Under the pieces are notes generated by a model that searched no databases, was not told the origin of the DNA, and saw nothing but the letters and a program-made list of their open reading frames with translations. This document shows positions 1 through 8,587 of a stretch of DNA of 64,000 nucleotides, piece after piece (the stretch's first letter is position 1; every line of letters begins with the position of its first letter). Source of the stretch: CAVRRZ01 sp963723745 (lineage in GTDB: Bacteria; Actinomycetota; Actinomycetes; Mycobacteriales; Geodermatophilaceae); contig CAVRRZ010000001.1 in assembly GCA_963723745.1 (NCBI GenBank), positions 1,178,001-1,242,000 of the forward strand, read 5' to 3'. Made by a program: the position numbers and the translations under genes.

Positions 1-2
1 TC

Positions 3-665
3 GCCCTCGGCCTGGAGACCGCCGGCTTCGTCACCCAGCTCACCGGAGTCCGTGGCACGGTGGCCGTCGCCCTCTCGATGGACGGGCCGCACTCGATCCC
101 GCGGCTGTTCGTCGCGGCGGTCTTCGCCGCGGCGGCTCTGGCCGCGGTGGCGGGAGCGGTGGCCGATCCGGCGCGGCGGTCCTGGTGGCTGGCCGTCGGA
201 CTGGTCGCGGGCCTCATCGCGGCCATCAAGGCCGGCAACACGGTGCACTCATCAGCGATGACCGCGGTGTCGGAGGTCCTGGGACGGCCGACGGCGGTGC
301 TGCTCACCGCAGTCCTCGCCGCCCTGGTGCTCGGGGGTCTCTGGTGGCTCAGCCGGCATGACCGGCGCGACCGTCGCCGCGTCCTGGGTGCGCTGTCGCT
401 CTACGCTGTCGGTTCCGTCGCCCTGTCCGCGGTCGCGGAGGGGATCGGCGACGAGCTGTGGACCCTCACCGCCACCTTCGTGGAGGAGTCGTTCGAGGCG
501 GTCGGCGGCGTCGCGTACCTCCTCGCCGTGCTTGTGGGTGTGGCTCCGCACCTCGTCCTGCCACGGGCCTGGCCGCTGCGCCGTCAGACCGACGTGCTGG
601 CCAAGGAGCAGACCGATCAGCTGCTGGGTGCAGCCGCTCGGACCGAGCTGCCCCGGCACGGCTGA
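3..665 (+). CDS. Polytopic membrane protein, 5' end outside window
   Basis: The frame is open from the window edge, so only about the last 220 residues are present and the true start lies upstream. The visible part has roughly five hydrophobic helices (for example around 105-160, 180-235, 290-345, 395-440 and 505-560 nt) separated by short basic loops such as HDRRDRRR, and ends in a charged cytoplasmic-looking tail. An acidic, aromatic stretch (EGIGDELWTLTATFVEES) lies before the last helix. I do not recognise a family and propose no function. It is followed by a 189-bp gap and then a separately initiated LCP gene. Confidence 0.6.
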   Translation, partial: ALGLETAGFVTQLTGVRGTVAVALSMDGPHSIPRLFVAAVFAAAALAAVAGAVADPARRSWWLAVGLVAGLIAAIKAGNTVHSSAMTAVSEVLGRPTAVLLTAVLAALVLGGLWWLSRHDRRDRRRVLGALSLYAVGSVALSAVAEGIGDELWTLTATFVEESFEAVGGVAYLLAVLVGVAPHLVLPRAWPLRRQTDVLAKEQTDQLLGAAARTELPRHG

Positions 666-854
666 CGCGCCTCGGGAGCGCCGGAATCCGGCGGCCGGTG
701 GTCGGCGGGCGCCGCTCGGGAGGGGGCAACACTCGCCACTTTCGTCACGGCAGCCGCCCGTAACGCCGGAGCCCCATCCCCGTTCGAGTCGTACCGCGGG
801 ATCGCCGCAACCGGTCCTAGCCTCCGAGATCGACACAACTCTGAAGGGACGAGC

Positions 855-2006
855 GTGACCACCAGCTCATGGCAGGACGAGAAGGATCGGACCGACTGGG
901 ACGACCGGACCCTTCCCTTCGTCCTCCCCGGTGACGACGGCCCGGGGTTCTACGACGACGACATGGCCGCCAACGACCGGCGCCCCGACGCCGCGCCGAC
1001 CGACTCGCGGCCAGTGCGCTCGCGCCGCGGCCTGAAGATCGCGGGCGCCGCGATGCTCGTGCTGGTCCTGCTCCTGGGTGGCGGGATCTGGTACCTGGTC
1101 GAGCGCTATGCCGGCAACGTCGAGCGGGTCGGTGACGTCTTCGCCGACATCCCCGACGCGAGCCGTCCGGCTCCGGCGACCTCCGCCGGCGGGACGCCGG
1201 TGACCTTCATGCTGGTCGGGTCGGACTCCCGCGCGCAGACCCCCGACGGGGAGGCGCCGGGCGCGCGGTCGGACGCGATCATGCTGGCCCGCGTCGCAGG
1301 TGACCGGGAGTCTGCGCAGGTCATCTCGATTCCCCGTGACTCCTGGGTGGACATTCCGGGGTACGGCATGAACAAGATCAACGCCAGCTACGCCTATGGC
1401 GGCCCGTCGCTGCTGATCCAGACCGTCGAGCAGCTGACCGGCGTCCGCGTCGACCACTACGCGGCCATCGACTTCGACGGGCTGATCCAGCTCACCGACG
1501 ACCTCGGCGGGGTCGAGGTCGAGGTCGCTGAGACGACCCAGAATGGGCCGTACACGTTCCCGGCCGGCACCAATCAGCTCAACGGTGACCAGGCCCGGTG
1601 GTACCTCGGGCAGCGCTACGGGCTGCCGGGCGGCGACTTCGACCGCGTGAAGCGTCAGCAGCAGTACCTGCGGTCGATGTTCGGCAAGCTCCTGAGCTCG
1701 GGCGTCCTGGACGACGCGGGCACGATCGACGACACGCTGCGGACGATCACCTCGTCGATCGCGGTGAGCGACAGCCTCGGGACGACGGACATGATCAGCC
1801 TCGGCTACTCGCTTCGGGGCGTCACTGCTCCCGCTGTCCAGTACTTCACCGCTCCCGTGCTCGGCACCGGTCGCGAGGGACAGGCGAGCGTCGTCTACCT
1901 GGACGATACCGACGCCGAGCGGATGTGGGAGTACCTGCGTACGGACTCGCTGAGCCCCAACGCCGCCGAGTTCGCCGACGAGGCCCTCGGCGAGACCCCG
2001 CGCTGA
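855..2006 (+). CDS. LytR-CpsA-Psr (LCP) family glycopolymer transferase
   Basis: LCP proteins transfer undecaprenyl-linked glycopolymers onto peptidoglycan at the outer membrane face. This 383-residue protein has an acidic cytoplasmic N-terminus, one membrane helix at about residues 57-79 (AGAAMLVLVLLLGGGIWYL) and an extracellular LCP domain from about residue 115. The domain shows the family's conserved Asp/Arg pattern: VGSDSR, ARSDAIMLAR, ISIPRDSWVDIPG, MNKINASYAYGG, DFDGLIQLTDDLGGV and FDRVKRQQQ. The GTG start is preceded by GAAGGGAC at a good distance. It closely resembles the LCP protein at 6702-7832 on the other strand; the two bracket the synthase operon, which suggests a role in anchoring a locally made polymer. 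The polymer itself is not known. Confidence 0.93.
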   Translation: MTTSSWQDEKDRTDWDDRTLPFVLPGDDGPGFYDDDMAANDRRPDAAPTDSRPVRSRRGLKIAGAAMLVLVLLLGGGIWYLVERYAGNVERVGDVFADIPDASRPAPATSAGGTPVTFMLVGSDSRAQTPDGEAPGARSDAIMLARVAGDRESAQVISIPRDSWVDIPGYGMNKINASYAYGGPSLLIQTVEQLTGVRVDHYAAIDFDGLIQLTDDLGGVEVEVAETTQNGPYTFPAGTNQLNGDQARWYLGQRYGLPGGDFDRVKRQQQYLRSMFGKLLSSGVLDDAGTIDDTLRTITSSIAVSDSLGTTDMISLGYSLRGVTAPAVQYFTAPVLGTGREGQASVVYLDDTDAERMWEYLRTDSLSPNAAEFADEALGETPR

Positions 2007-2090
2007 TCATCCCGGCGACGGACGCTCAGGAGCGGTGTGCCATGGGCGTCCCGAGCGTCTCCATGTCCCCCGGCTCGCCGGCGGGGTCGC

Positions 2091-3251
2091 TCACCGAGGG
2101 GCGACGCAGGTCACGTTGCTGAGCTGCTCCGCGCCGCCGTCGACCACGTTGTCGCAGTGCACCGTCGTGGTGTCCCGGATCGCCCGGGGCCCCGCCACGT
2201 TGATCGCGAGGCCTCGCACGTCTGCGGCGCGGTTGCCGGCGAAGACGTTGTCGCGGCCCCAGCCGTCGACGAGTTCGTGCACCTGGAAGCCGTCCTCCGC
2301 CGACGCGGTGCCCACGTTCCCCTCGACCGTCCAGCCGTTGCCCTTCACGTCCACCCACGAGTCGGCCTCGACCATCGCCGAGCCGTCGAAGGTGTTGCCG
2401 CGCAGCACGCCCCCTCTGGTGCCCTCCTTGATGTCCACCGCCTCGGCGGTGGTGCCGGCGATGTCGTTGCCCTCGATGAGATTGCGGTCGCTGCGGTCGG
2501 GGCGGCAACTGGTCCACTGGCACCAGTTGCGCCCCGACGTGCCGATGTAGATGCCCTCGCCGAACTGCGGCTTGCGCAACCCGGTGTCGCGGATCGTGTT
2601 GCCGACGACGGCGTTCTCGGTGCTGTGCGTGCGCAGGTGGATCGCCTCGTCCCCGGTCGAGGTGACCAGCAACTGCTCCAGACGGATGCCCTGTCCGGCG
2701 TCGACCATCACACCCTTCTTGCCGCCGGTCACGGTCAACCCGCTGACCAGCCAGTGCGCGGCCCCGCGCAGGTGCAGGGTGTAGTCGCCGTCGATGTCGC
2801 CGCCGTCGAGCACCGCATCGCGACTCCCGCACAGGTGGATCGGGTTGTCCTCGGCTGCCTGGGCGGACGCCACGAAGCTCCCCTCGTACCGGCCGTCGGC
2901 CAAGCGGATGACCTGGCCGGGGCGCGCGCTCTCCAGCGCCCGCCGCAGGCCCTCGGCGTCGGTGACCTCGACGACGTGCCGGCCGTCGCACCCAGCGGGG
3001 GACGGGCCGGGCTCGGTCGGTGGGCCGGGGATCGTGGGCGGGTCGCTCGCGGTCGGTGGGGCGTCGTGCGTCGCCGCCCCATCCGCCGGGGAGGTGGCGG
3101 GCGCGGAGCCGGTCGTCCCCGCCTCGTCGTCCCCGGAGGTGCAGGCCGAGAGCGCGAGGAGGACGGCGCCGGTCACGGCCGCGGCCCGGCGGCGCAGTCG
3201 GCCGCGGTCGGCGGCCACGCGGGCCCCGGGGACCGCGTCGGCTCCTCTCAT
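2091..3251 (-). CDS. Secreted right-handed beta-helix lipoprotein (possible polysaccharide lyase or epimerase)
   Basis: The 386-residue protein begins with a lipoprotein signal peptide ending in LALSAC (lipidated Cys at 37) and a Ser/Thr/Pro/Ala-rich linker to about residue 105. The rest is a pectate-lyase-like right-handed parallel beta-helix with short Asn/Gly-rich repeats such as LIEGNDIAG, VLRGNTFDG and TVEGNVGT. The N-cap-like motif GQVIRLADGRYEG recalls polysaccharide lyase family 6 and related epimerases. A Cys pair in NWCQWTSC may form a disulfide. Its ATG overlaps the stop of the upstream beta-helix gene by 4 bp, so it is the third cistron of the GT2-synthase operon. Cleavage or epimerisation of the operon's own polymer is inference; no catalytic triad could be confirmed. 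Confidence 0.8.
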   Translation of the reverse strand: MRGADAVPGARVAADRGRLRRRAAAVTGAVLLALSACTSGDDEAGTTGSAPATSPADGAATHDAPPTASDPPTIPGPPTEPGPSPAGCDGRHVVEVTDAEGLRRALESARPGQVIRLADGRYEGSFVASAQAAEDNPIHLCGSRDAVLDGGDIDGDYTLHLRGAAHWLVSGLTVTGGKKGVMVDAGQGIRLEQLLVTSTGDEAIHLRTHSTENAVVGNTIRDTGLRKPQFGEGIYIGTSGRNWCQWTSCRPDRSDRNLIEGNDIAGTTAEAVDIKEGTRGGVLRGNTFDGSAMVEADSWVDVKGNGWTVEGNVGTASAEDGFQVHELVDGWGRDNVFAGNRAADVRGLAINVAGPRAIRDTTTVHCDNVVDGGAEQLSNVTCVAPR

Positions 3252-4966
3252 GCCGGTTCCCCTCTACGGGGCGGGCCGGCCTGCACGTGGAGCGCCGGTC
3301 GGTGCGCCCGGGGCGGGACGTCGGGATAGGGAACGCGGACGGGCGCCACGGGGGAGCGGCGGGCGCGCAGTCCGAGCACCGCCGGCATGCCGAGGATCAG
3401 CACCCAGAGCAGCAGCATCGGGTGGTTGGGCACGAAGTTGGCCCAGTACGTCCAGTTGTCCCGGTCCTGCGCCCAGCCGGCGAGGTCGTTGCTCGCGATC
3501 TGCACCGGCGCGTCGTCCGCGAGCCGGTAGGCGTCCAGGCCGCTGGGCCCGCGACCGGCGATGGTGTTGCCCTCCACCGCCGAGCCGTCGGCGTCGCCGA
3601 CCACCGAGATGCCGTGCCGGGACGCTCTGGAAACGGTGTTCCGGACGACGGTGGCGGTCGCGTCGCTCACCCGGATCCCGGTCTCGCCGCCGACCACCTC
3701 GTTGCCGTCGATCGTCGCCCTGCCCCCCTGCACGGAGATGCCGAACCGGTGGTCGCCGCTGACGACGGTCCCTTCCACACTCGTCGATGCACCGGTGTCG
3801 GCGAGCACGATGCCGTCGCGGTTGCCCGACACGTGCGTGCCGCGCACGGCGACGGCGTGCGCGTCGACGATGCGCAGCCCGGCTCGCCCGTTCTCCCGCA
3901 GCAGCCCGCGGGAGATCGACACGTCCCCGTAGCCCCGCAGCGAGGCCCCGCCCGTGGTCAGCCCGTCGGCGAGCGGCGTGCCGCTCACGAAGATGCCGTA
4001 GCGACCGTTGTCCCCGGCAGTGACGTCGGTGTAGCTGACCTCCGCCGACCCCCGGCCGACGGAGAACCCGTGCCGGCCGTTGCCGCGGGCGGCCGAGGTG
4101 TGCACCGCGGCGTCCTCGGTTCCCCGGTGCAGGGCGAGCCCGTCGACCAGGTTGTCGGCGAAGGTGGCGCCGGACACCGACAGGTCACCGGCCCGGGAGG
4201 CGAAGACCCCGTAGTGGCCGTCGTGGAAGGACGAGTGTGCGATCTCGCCGGTGGCTCTCGTCCGCGAGTTCCCGGTCCAGGCCACGCCGCCGGTCCGGCC
4301 GGCCCAGAAGCCCAGGTGGGCGACGTCCGTGTGCCGGATCGTCATCCGCCCGCTGACGTTGCGGATGTAGGCCCGGCCGTCCTCCGCCCGCTCGTCCGGG
4401 CCGTCGACGTCGGTGTCCCAGCTGCTCACCGCCAGTCGTTCGCCCTCGATGCCCGACAGCGTCAGCTCGGCCTTCCAGGCCACGAGTGAGGCGAAGCCAT
4501 CGGCGCCGCTGCGGAGCCTGAGCTCCCGTCCGGGCGCCCGGACGGACAGCTGCGCACCGGGCGCGACCAGGACGTGGTCGTTCAGCAGCACGGTACCCCC
4601 GGGCCCTACCCGTGCCGCCCCCAGCGCCTGCAGGTCGTCCAGCCCGTAGGGGAGCCCCCGCTCGGTGAGCACCAGCGTCACGACGCCGTCCAGGGTCACC
4701 CGGTACGGGGGCGATCCGGACCGGACCGACGAGACCAGGGTGAGCAGCCGGCTGTCCTCACCGGCGAGCAGGGCGTTCTGCTGCTCCGCCTCGGCGAGCA
4801 CGGTGCCGGCCGGGCCAGCGCTCGCGCGGGGCGTCGGCGCGGCGGGGGCGGGGTGCGTGCCGACCAGCGGGCCGGTGATCAGGGAGACGGTCAGCACCGT
4901 CGCCGCCAAGGCGCACGCGGCGAGCAGCCGGGGGGCACCGACCGATTTCCGGGCGGCCACGCTCAC
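3248..4966 (-). CDS. Membrane-anchored right-handed beta-helix protein
   Basis: The 572-residue protein has an N-terminal signal/anchor (about 14-34, LLAACALAATVLTVSLITG), an Ala/Pro segment, and from about 170 to 500 many parallel beta-helix (PbH1, NosD/CASH-like) turns such as TIRHTDVAHLGFW, VEGTVVSGDHRFGISVQGG and AVEGNTIAG. A second hydrophobic helix near 525-545 (MLLLWVLILGMPAVLGL) and a basic tail place the C-terminus in the membrane or cytoplasm. This architecture resembles periplasmic or surface beta-helix epimerases and processing proteins of synthase-dependent exopolysaccharide systems such as AlgG or AlgX neighbours, but I see no specific active-site signature. The GTG start overlaps the upstream synthase stop (GTGA), and the stop overlaps the next start (ATGA), so all three genes are translationally coupled. 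Confidence 0.8.
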   Translation of the reverse strand: MSVAARKSVGAPRLLAACALAATVLTVSLITGPLVGTHPAPAAPTPRASAGPAGTVLAEAEQQNALLAGEDSRLLTLVSSVRSGSPPYRVTLDGVVTLVLTERGLPYGLDDLQALGAARVGPGGTVLLNDHVLVAPGAQLSVRAPGRELRLRSGADGFASLVAWKAELTLSGIEGERLAVSSWDTDVDGPDERAEDGRAYIRNVSGRMTIRHTDVAHLGFWAGRTGGVAWTGNSRTRATGEIAHSSFHDGHYGVFASRAGDLSVSGATFADNLVDGLALHRGTEDAAVHTSAARGNGRHGFSVGRGSAEVSYTDVTAGDNGRYGIFVSGTPLADGLTTGGASLRGYGDVSISRGLLRENGRAGLRIVDAHAVAVRGTHVSGNRDGIVLADTGASTSVEGTVVSGDHRFGISVQGGRATIDGNEVVGGETGIRVSDATATVVRNTVSRASRHGISVVGDADGSAVEGNTIAGRGPSGLDAYRLADDAPVQIASNDLAGWAQDRDNWTYWANFVPNHPMLLLWVLILGMPAVLGLRARRSPVAPVRVPYPDVPPRAHRPALHVQAGPPRRGEPA

Positions 4967-6318
4967 CCCTGCACAGCGGCCGGGACGGTCGCCGGGCCGA
5001 GAGCCGGGCCGATGGGCGGGCCCGTTGCTGGGCCGATGGTCGGGCCGGTCGCCGGGCCGGTCGCCGGGCCGGTCGCCGGGCCGGTTGCCGTCGCCCCCGC
5101 CGCCAGGCTGGCCTCGTCCTGGCTCTCGCCGCCGGTCAGCTCGGAGCGGCGGGTCAGCCAGCCCTGCCGGTTCATGGTGAACAGCGCGTACGTCTTGATC
5201 GGCAGTGCGATCAGCGCGATCACCAACGCCACCAGCGGCAGGATCAGCAGATCCGACGGGTGGCGCTGCAGGTGGCTCGCGCTACGGATCGCCCGCCCCA
5301 CCACCACCCAGGTAAGAGCCAGCCCGAGCGCCTGCCCGCCTCGGCCCGAGAAGCCGGCGCCCACCACGTAGTAGACGGCGGCGAACATCGTCACCGGGGT
5401 GAACAGGATCTGCAGCACCGTGATCTGGCTGACCAGCGGCACCCGCCACAGCCAGCCGTTCCAGGCCGCGGTGAGGTAACAGCGGTAGGAGTTGCGGCTC
5501 CAGCGAACGCGCTGCTTGCAGAATGCGCGGAACGAGTTCGGGAACATCGACAGCGCACGGGCGCTGCTCTGGTGCACCGTCCGGTAGCCGCTGGCCAGCA
5601 CCAGCCAGGTCAGCCGGCCGTCGTCGCCGGCGACGCAGCGACGCCCGAGGAAGAACTCGTGCTCCAGGTGCTCCAGGACGGGCAGGACGGCGCTGCGCCG
5701 GTAGGCCGCCGTGCGCCCGGAGACGCACACCACCGCGCCCGCGCGAGACGTCGCGGGCACGTAGTCGAGGTAGCGGAGATCGATGATCCAGTCGGCGACG
5801 CGTCGCCAGATGCTCGACCGGGGCAGGTAGACGCTCTGCCGCGTGCCGACGGCACCGACCGTGGGATCGGCGAACGGCATCTGGACGGCGCTGAGCAGCC
5901 CCGGCAACCAGCACGTGTCCGAGTCGCAGAGCACCAGGATCTCGCCGGTGGCGGCACGGATGCCGACGCCGAGGGCCGAGCGCTTGCCCTCGTGCGGGAA
6001 GGAGATGGCCGTCAGCCGAGGGTCCTGTCGGGCCGACAGCCGGGTGAACGCCTCTGTGTCGTCCACGTCCAGCACCACGATCACCTCGGTCGGGCGCTGG
6101 GCCAGCCAGCTGTCCAGGCAACGGTCCAGCACGTCCGGGTCCTCGCGGAACGAGGGCACGACGACCGACGTCGTCGTGCGGAAATCGTTCACCGTCGAGC
6201 GGTAGCGGCACGACAGAACCTTGCGGAACAGCCAGATGGACCAGGACAGGACCCCGACGACACCGATCGGCAGCAGCAGGTGCCAGTCGCGGGCGATCAC
6301 GGACATCACGTCGGACAC
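4963..6318 (-). CDS. Processive family 2 glycosyltransferase (hyaluronan/cellulose synthase-like)
   Basis: Membrane-embedded synthase of 451 residues that should polymerise a nucleotide-sugar and extrude the chain. After one N-terminal helix (15-31) the GT2 domain shows every processive-synthase landmark: VVLDVDD (D84), CDSD (132-134, the DxD motif), GDD (231-233) and QRVRW (269-273, the Q/RxxRW motif). Three or four more helices follow, then the HAS/NodC-like ending YALFTMNRQGWLTR. The last ~40 residues are an unusual Gly-Pro repeat tail encoded by a 12-bp tandem repeat. I chose GTG at 6318 because GGGAG sits 8 nt upstream; the open frame extends 53 codons further with no family similarity. 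It is first in an operon with two beta-helix genes, and ugd lies nearby. Polymer identity is unknown. Confidence 0.88.
   Translation of the reverse strand: MSDVMSVIARDWHLLLPIGVVGVLSWSIWLFRKVLSCRYRSTVNDFRTTTSVVVPSFREDPDVLDRCLDSWLAQRPTEVIVVLDVDDTEAFTRLSARQDPRLTAISFPHEGKRSALGVGIRAATGEILVLCDSDTCWLPGLLSAVQMPFADPTVGAVGTRQSVYLPRSSIWRRVADWIIDLRYLDYVPATSRAGAVVCVSGRTAAYRRSAVLPVLEHLEHEFFLGRRCVAGDDGRLTWLVLASGYRTVHQSSARALSMFPNSFRAFCKQRVRWSRNSYRCYLTAAWNGWLWRVPLVSQITVLQILFTPVTMFAAVYYVVGAGFSGRGGQALGLALTWVVVGRAIRSASHLQRHPSDLLILPLVALVIALIALPIKTYALFTMNRQGWLTRRSELTGGESQDEASLAAGATATGPATGPATGPATGPTIGPATGPPIGPALGPATVPAAVQG
4990..5095 (-). repeat. 12-bp tandem repeat encoding a Gly-Pro tail
   Basis: On the + strand the unit CCGGTCGCCGGG is repeated about four times at 5043-5092, with degenerate copies before it. 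It is read in frame as alternating TGPA, IGPA and related units at the synthase C-terminus. The length is a multiple of three, so copy-number change would alter tail length without breaking the gene. Confidence 0.75.
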
Positions 6319-6701
6319 GAGGGCAACTCCCGGGGGTTCCACCGACGGTGTCGCGGGATGCCGCGTCGTCGTTCGCCGGTGCGCGGGACGAATCCGGACA
6401 CTGCGGGGCGGGGCCGGCTGCGGCCCGCCGTGTTCGGCCCTCGGGCTGTCTCCTTCGAGGCGCGAGGGCGCCCGCACCCTGGTGCGGACCTGGATCGGTA
6501 CCCGTACCCGACCCGTGACTCAGCGGACGGCATGGTGCCGTATCGGTCACTCTGCGCGCAGCCCCCATGCGTGCGGTGCGTCCACCCCCGTGCGCGCGGC
6601 GCACCCGTGTCATCGCGCTGCGCACCAGCGCGCTGACCCTGCGCTGTGCAATCCCGAGTGGCCCCTGCCGGGCCCCTCTTCGCGCCGGCTCCTCTCTCAG
6701 C
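6319..6701. other. Intergenic region upstream of the synthase operon
   Basis: No convincing gene is visible. It lies between the LCP gene (stop at 6702) and the synthase start (6318), both on the minus strand, and must contain the synthase promoter. The one clear structure is a perfect 7-bp inverted repeat CCGCACC-ct-GGTGCGG at 6472-6487, a possible operator about 155 bp upstream of the start. A smaller CGGCA-tgg-TGCCG palindrome lies near 6528-6540. I could not assign -35/-10 boxes with confidence. Confidence 0.4.
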
Positions 6702-7832
6702 TCAGCGGGGAGTGTCCGGCAGGGCCTCGTCCTCGAAGTCGTGCGCGTTGGCGCCCAGGGAGTCGGTGCGCAGGTACTCCCACATGCTGCCGGCGGCGAC
6801 CTCGTTGAGGTAGACGACGCTGGCCGGTCCTTCCATGCCCGTGCCCTCGACCGGCACGGTGAAGAAGTCGACCTCGTCCTGCGTGAGGTTCCGCATCGAG
6901 TAGGCCAGGCGCACCATGTCGGTGTTGCCGAGGCTGTCGCTGACGGCCACCGAGTCGGTGACCGTGCGCAGCGTGCTGTCGATCCGTCCCACGCTGCTGA
7001 ACGTCTCCGAGCTGATCATCTTGTCCAGCACGGCCTTCATGAACTGCTGGTGCCGCTTCACCCGGTCGAAGTCACCGCCGGCCAGGCCGTAGCGCTGGGC
7101 CAGGTACCAGCGCGCCTTCTCGCCGTCGAGGGTGTTGGCGCCCTGGGTGAAGGTGTACGGGCCGTTGCGCGTCTCCTCGGCGACGACCACGTCCACCCCG
7201 CCGAGGTCGTCGGTCAACTGGATCAGCCCGTCGAAGTCGAGCGCGGCGAAGTGGTCGACGCGCACACCGCTCATCTGCTCGATCGTCTGGATCAACAGCG
7301 AGGGGCCGCCGAACGCGTACGCCGCGTTGATCTTGTTCATCCCGCGCCCGGGGATCTCCACCCAGGAGTCGCGGGGGATCGAGATGACCTGCGCGCTCTG
7401 CCGGTCGGCGCCGATGCGGGCCAGCATGATCGCGTCCGAGCGGGCGTCCGGCAGCTCGCCGTCCGCCACGTCGGCCCGGGTGTCCGACCCGATCAGCAGG
7501 AACGTCACCGGGTCGCCGTCCACGCCCGGCTCGGTCGGCTGCGCCGGCTCCGGGCGCGACTCGTCCGGGACGTCGGCGAACACGTCGCCGAGCCGCTCGA
7601 CGTTGCCCGCGTACCGCTCGGTCAGGTACCAGGCGCCGCCGCCGATGAGCAGCAGCAGGACCAGCAGGGCGACGCCCACGCCGATCAGTACGCGGCGCAC
7701 GCGACGGCGGCGGCGGGCCGGCGCGTCCTGGGCCTCCTCGGCGTCCGGGTGCGCGTCGCCGTCCGCGAGGAGCAGGTCCGGCTCGTCCGGCTCGACGGTG
7801 GACCTACGGCCACTCCGCTCGTCGGTGCTCAT
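6702..7832 (-). CDS. LytR-CpsA-Psr (LCP) family glycopolymer transferase
   Basis: Second LCP protein, 376 residues from the ATG at 7832. It has an acidic N-terminus, a poly-Arg stop-transfer (RRRRRVRR), one membrane helix (about 48-68, LIGVGVALLVLLLLIGGG) and an extracellular LCP domain with VTFLLIGSDTRAD, ARSDAIMLARIG, SIPRDSWVEIPG, MNKINAAYAFGG and FDRVKRHQQF. It matches the LCP protein at 855-2006 closely along its length (YAGNVERLGDVFADVPD against YAGNVERVGDVFADIPD), so the two are paralogues. The open frame continues about 130 codons upstream, but that stretch is Arg-rich low-complexity sequence in the small membrane-protein locus and is not part of the gene. Likely role: attachment of a glycopolymer to peptidoglycan. 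Confidence 0.92.
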   Translation of the reverse strand: MSTDERSGRRSTVEPDEPDLLLADGDAHPDAEEAQDAPARRRRRVRRVLIGVGVALLVLLLLIGGGAWYLTERYAGNVERLGDVFADVPDESRPEPAQPTEPGVDGDPVTFLLIGSDTRADVADGELPDARSDAIMLARIGADRQSAQVISIPRDSWVEIPGRGMNKINAAYAFGGPSLLIQTIEQMSGVRVDHFAALDFDGLIQLTDDLGGVDVVVAEETRNGPYTFTQGANTLDGEKARWYLAQRYGLAGGDFDRVKRHQQFMKAVLDKMISSETFSSVGRIDSTLRTVTDSVAVSDSLGNTDMVRLAYSMRNLTQDEVDFFTVPVEGTGMEGPASVVYLNEVAAGSMWEYLRTDSLGANAHDFEDEALPDTPR

Positions 7833-7921
7833 GGCGACCCCCGTCTGCCGGACAACGGCTTCCGAGGGTATGCGGAGAACCTCCCCCGCGGGGAGGTTCC
7901 TACCCGACCGGGGGAAGGCGG

Positions 7922-8254
7922 TCAGTGCCGCCAGGCGCCGCGGGAACTGGGCTTGCGCTCGCTGGAGGGGACGCAGTCGCCCACGGCGCGCCGGCCGGAC
8001 GGCGGCGGCGGGGTCAGTTGCTCGACGGCCGGAGTGTCCGTGGGAGTCGGGATCCCGGCGTCGGACTCGTCGGGCGCGTGCAGCGGATCGAAGACGACGT
8101 TGGGGCGCAGCGCGTCGCGCTCCGCGACCAGATGCTCGGCGGCGCGCTGCTCGGCGGCGCGCTGGTCGGCGATGCGGATCGACCGCCCGATCACCAGCGC
8201 GGCGAGGACTGCGCACAGCAGCCACGCCCCGACGGCGACCAGGACCCAGGTCAT
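7922..8254 (-). CDS. Small single-pass membrane protein of unknown function
   Basis: A 110-residue protein starting at ATG 8254 after an AAGAAGG ribosome-binding site. An N-terminal helix (TWVLVAVGAWLLCAVLAALVIG) is followed by an Arg/Glu/Ala coiled-coil-like segment (ADQRAAEQRAAEHLVAERDA) and a Pro-rich basic tail containing a single Cys. No domain is recognised. It sits 89 bp upstream of the second LCP gene on the same strand and could be cotranscribed with it; a role in envelope assembly is inference from position only. Confidence 0.6.
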   Translation of the reverse strand: MTWVLVAVGAWLLCAVLAALVIGRSIRIADQRAAEQRAAEHLVAERDALRPNVVFDPLHAPDESDAGIPTPTDTPAVEQLTPPPPSGRRAVGDCVPSSERKPSSRGAWRH

Positions 8255-8587
8255 GGCGACCTTCTTACGGTCTGGGCCGGCTCCGGCGCGGGACCGGCAC
8301 GGATGGGCGGTGCGGGCGTGACGCAACGCCCTCGAGTGTGCTCCTGAGTCGCGTGAGGTGGACGGGGACGCCTCGGCACATGTGGGAAAACTCGGGCGGA
8401 GGGATGGACTTTCGGCCCGGTCGGTGGTGCGTCCGGAGCGCCCCGTCAGCGGCCGGTCACCCCTCGCCGTCACGCCGGACGGGTGAGAGCAGGTTTGGTG
8501 CGGTGTCGGGGGCAGGCCGTACCGTCCTCGCAGAACGGGACCGGAGGAGTTCCGGGCAGGGGCGCGTCACACACGGGAGCACGAGCA
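8255..8587. other. Divergent intergenic region
   Basis: No gene is seen. It separates the small membrane protein (minus strand) from ugd (plus strand) and so should hold two divergent promoters. The last 20 bases carry the ugd ribosome-binding site (CGGGAGCACGAGCA before the ATG). No palindrome or terminator stands out. Confidence 0.4.
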
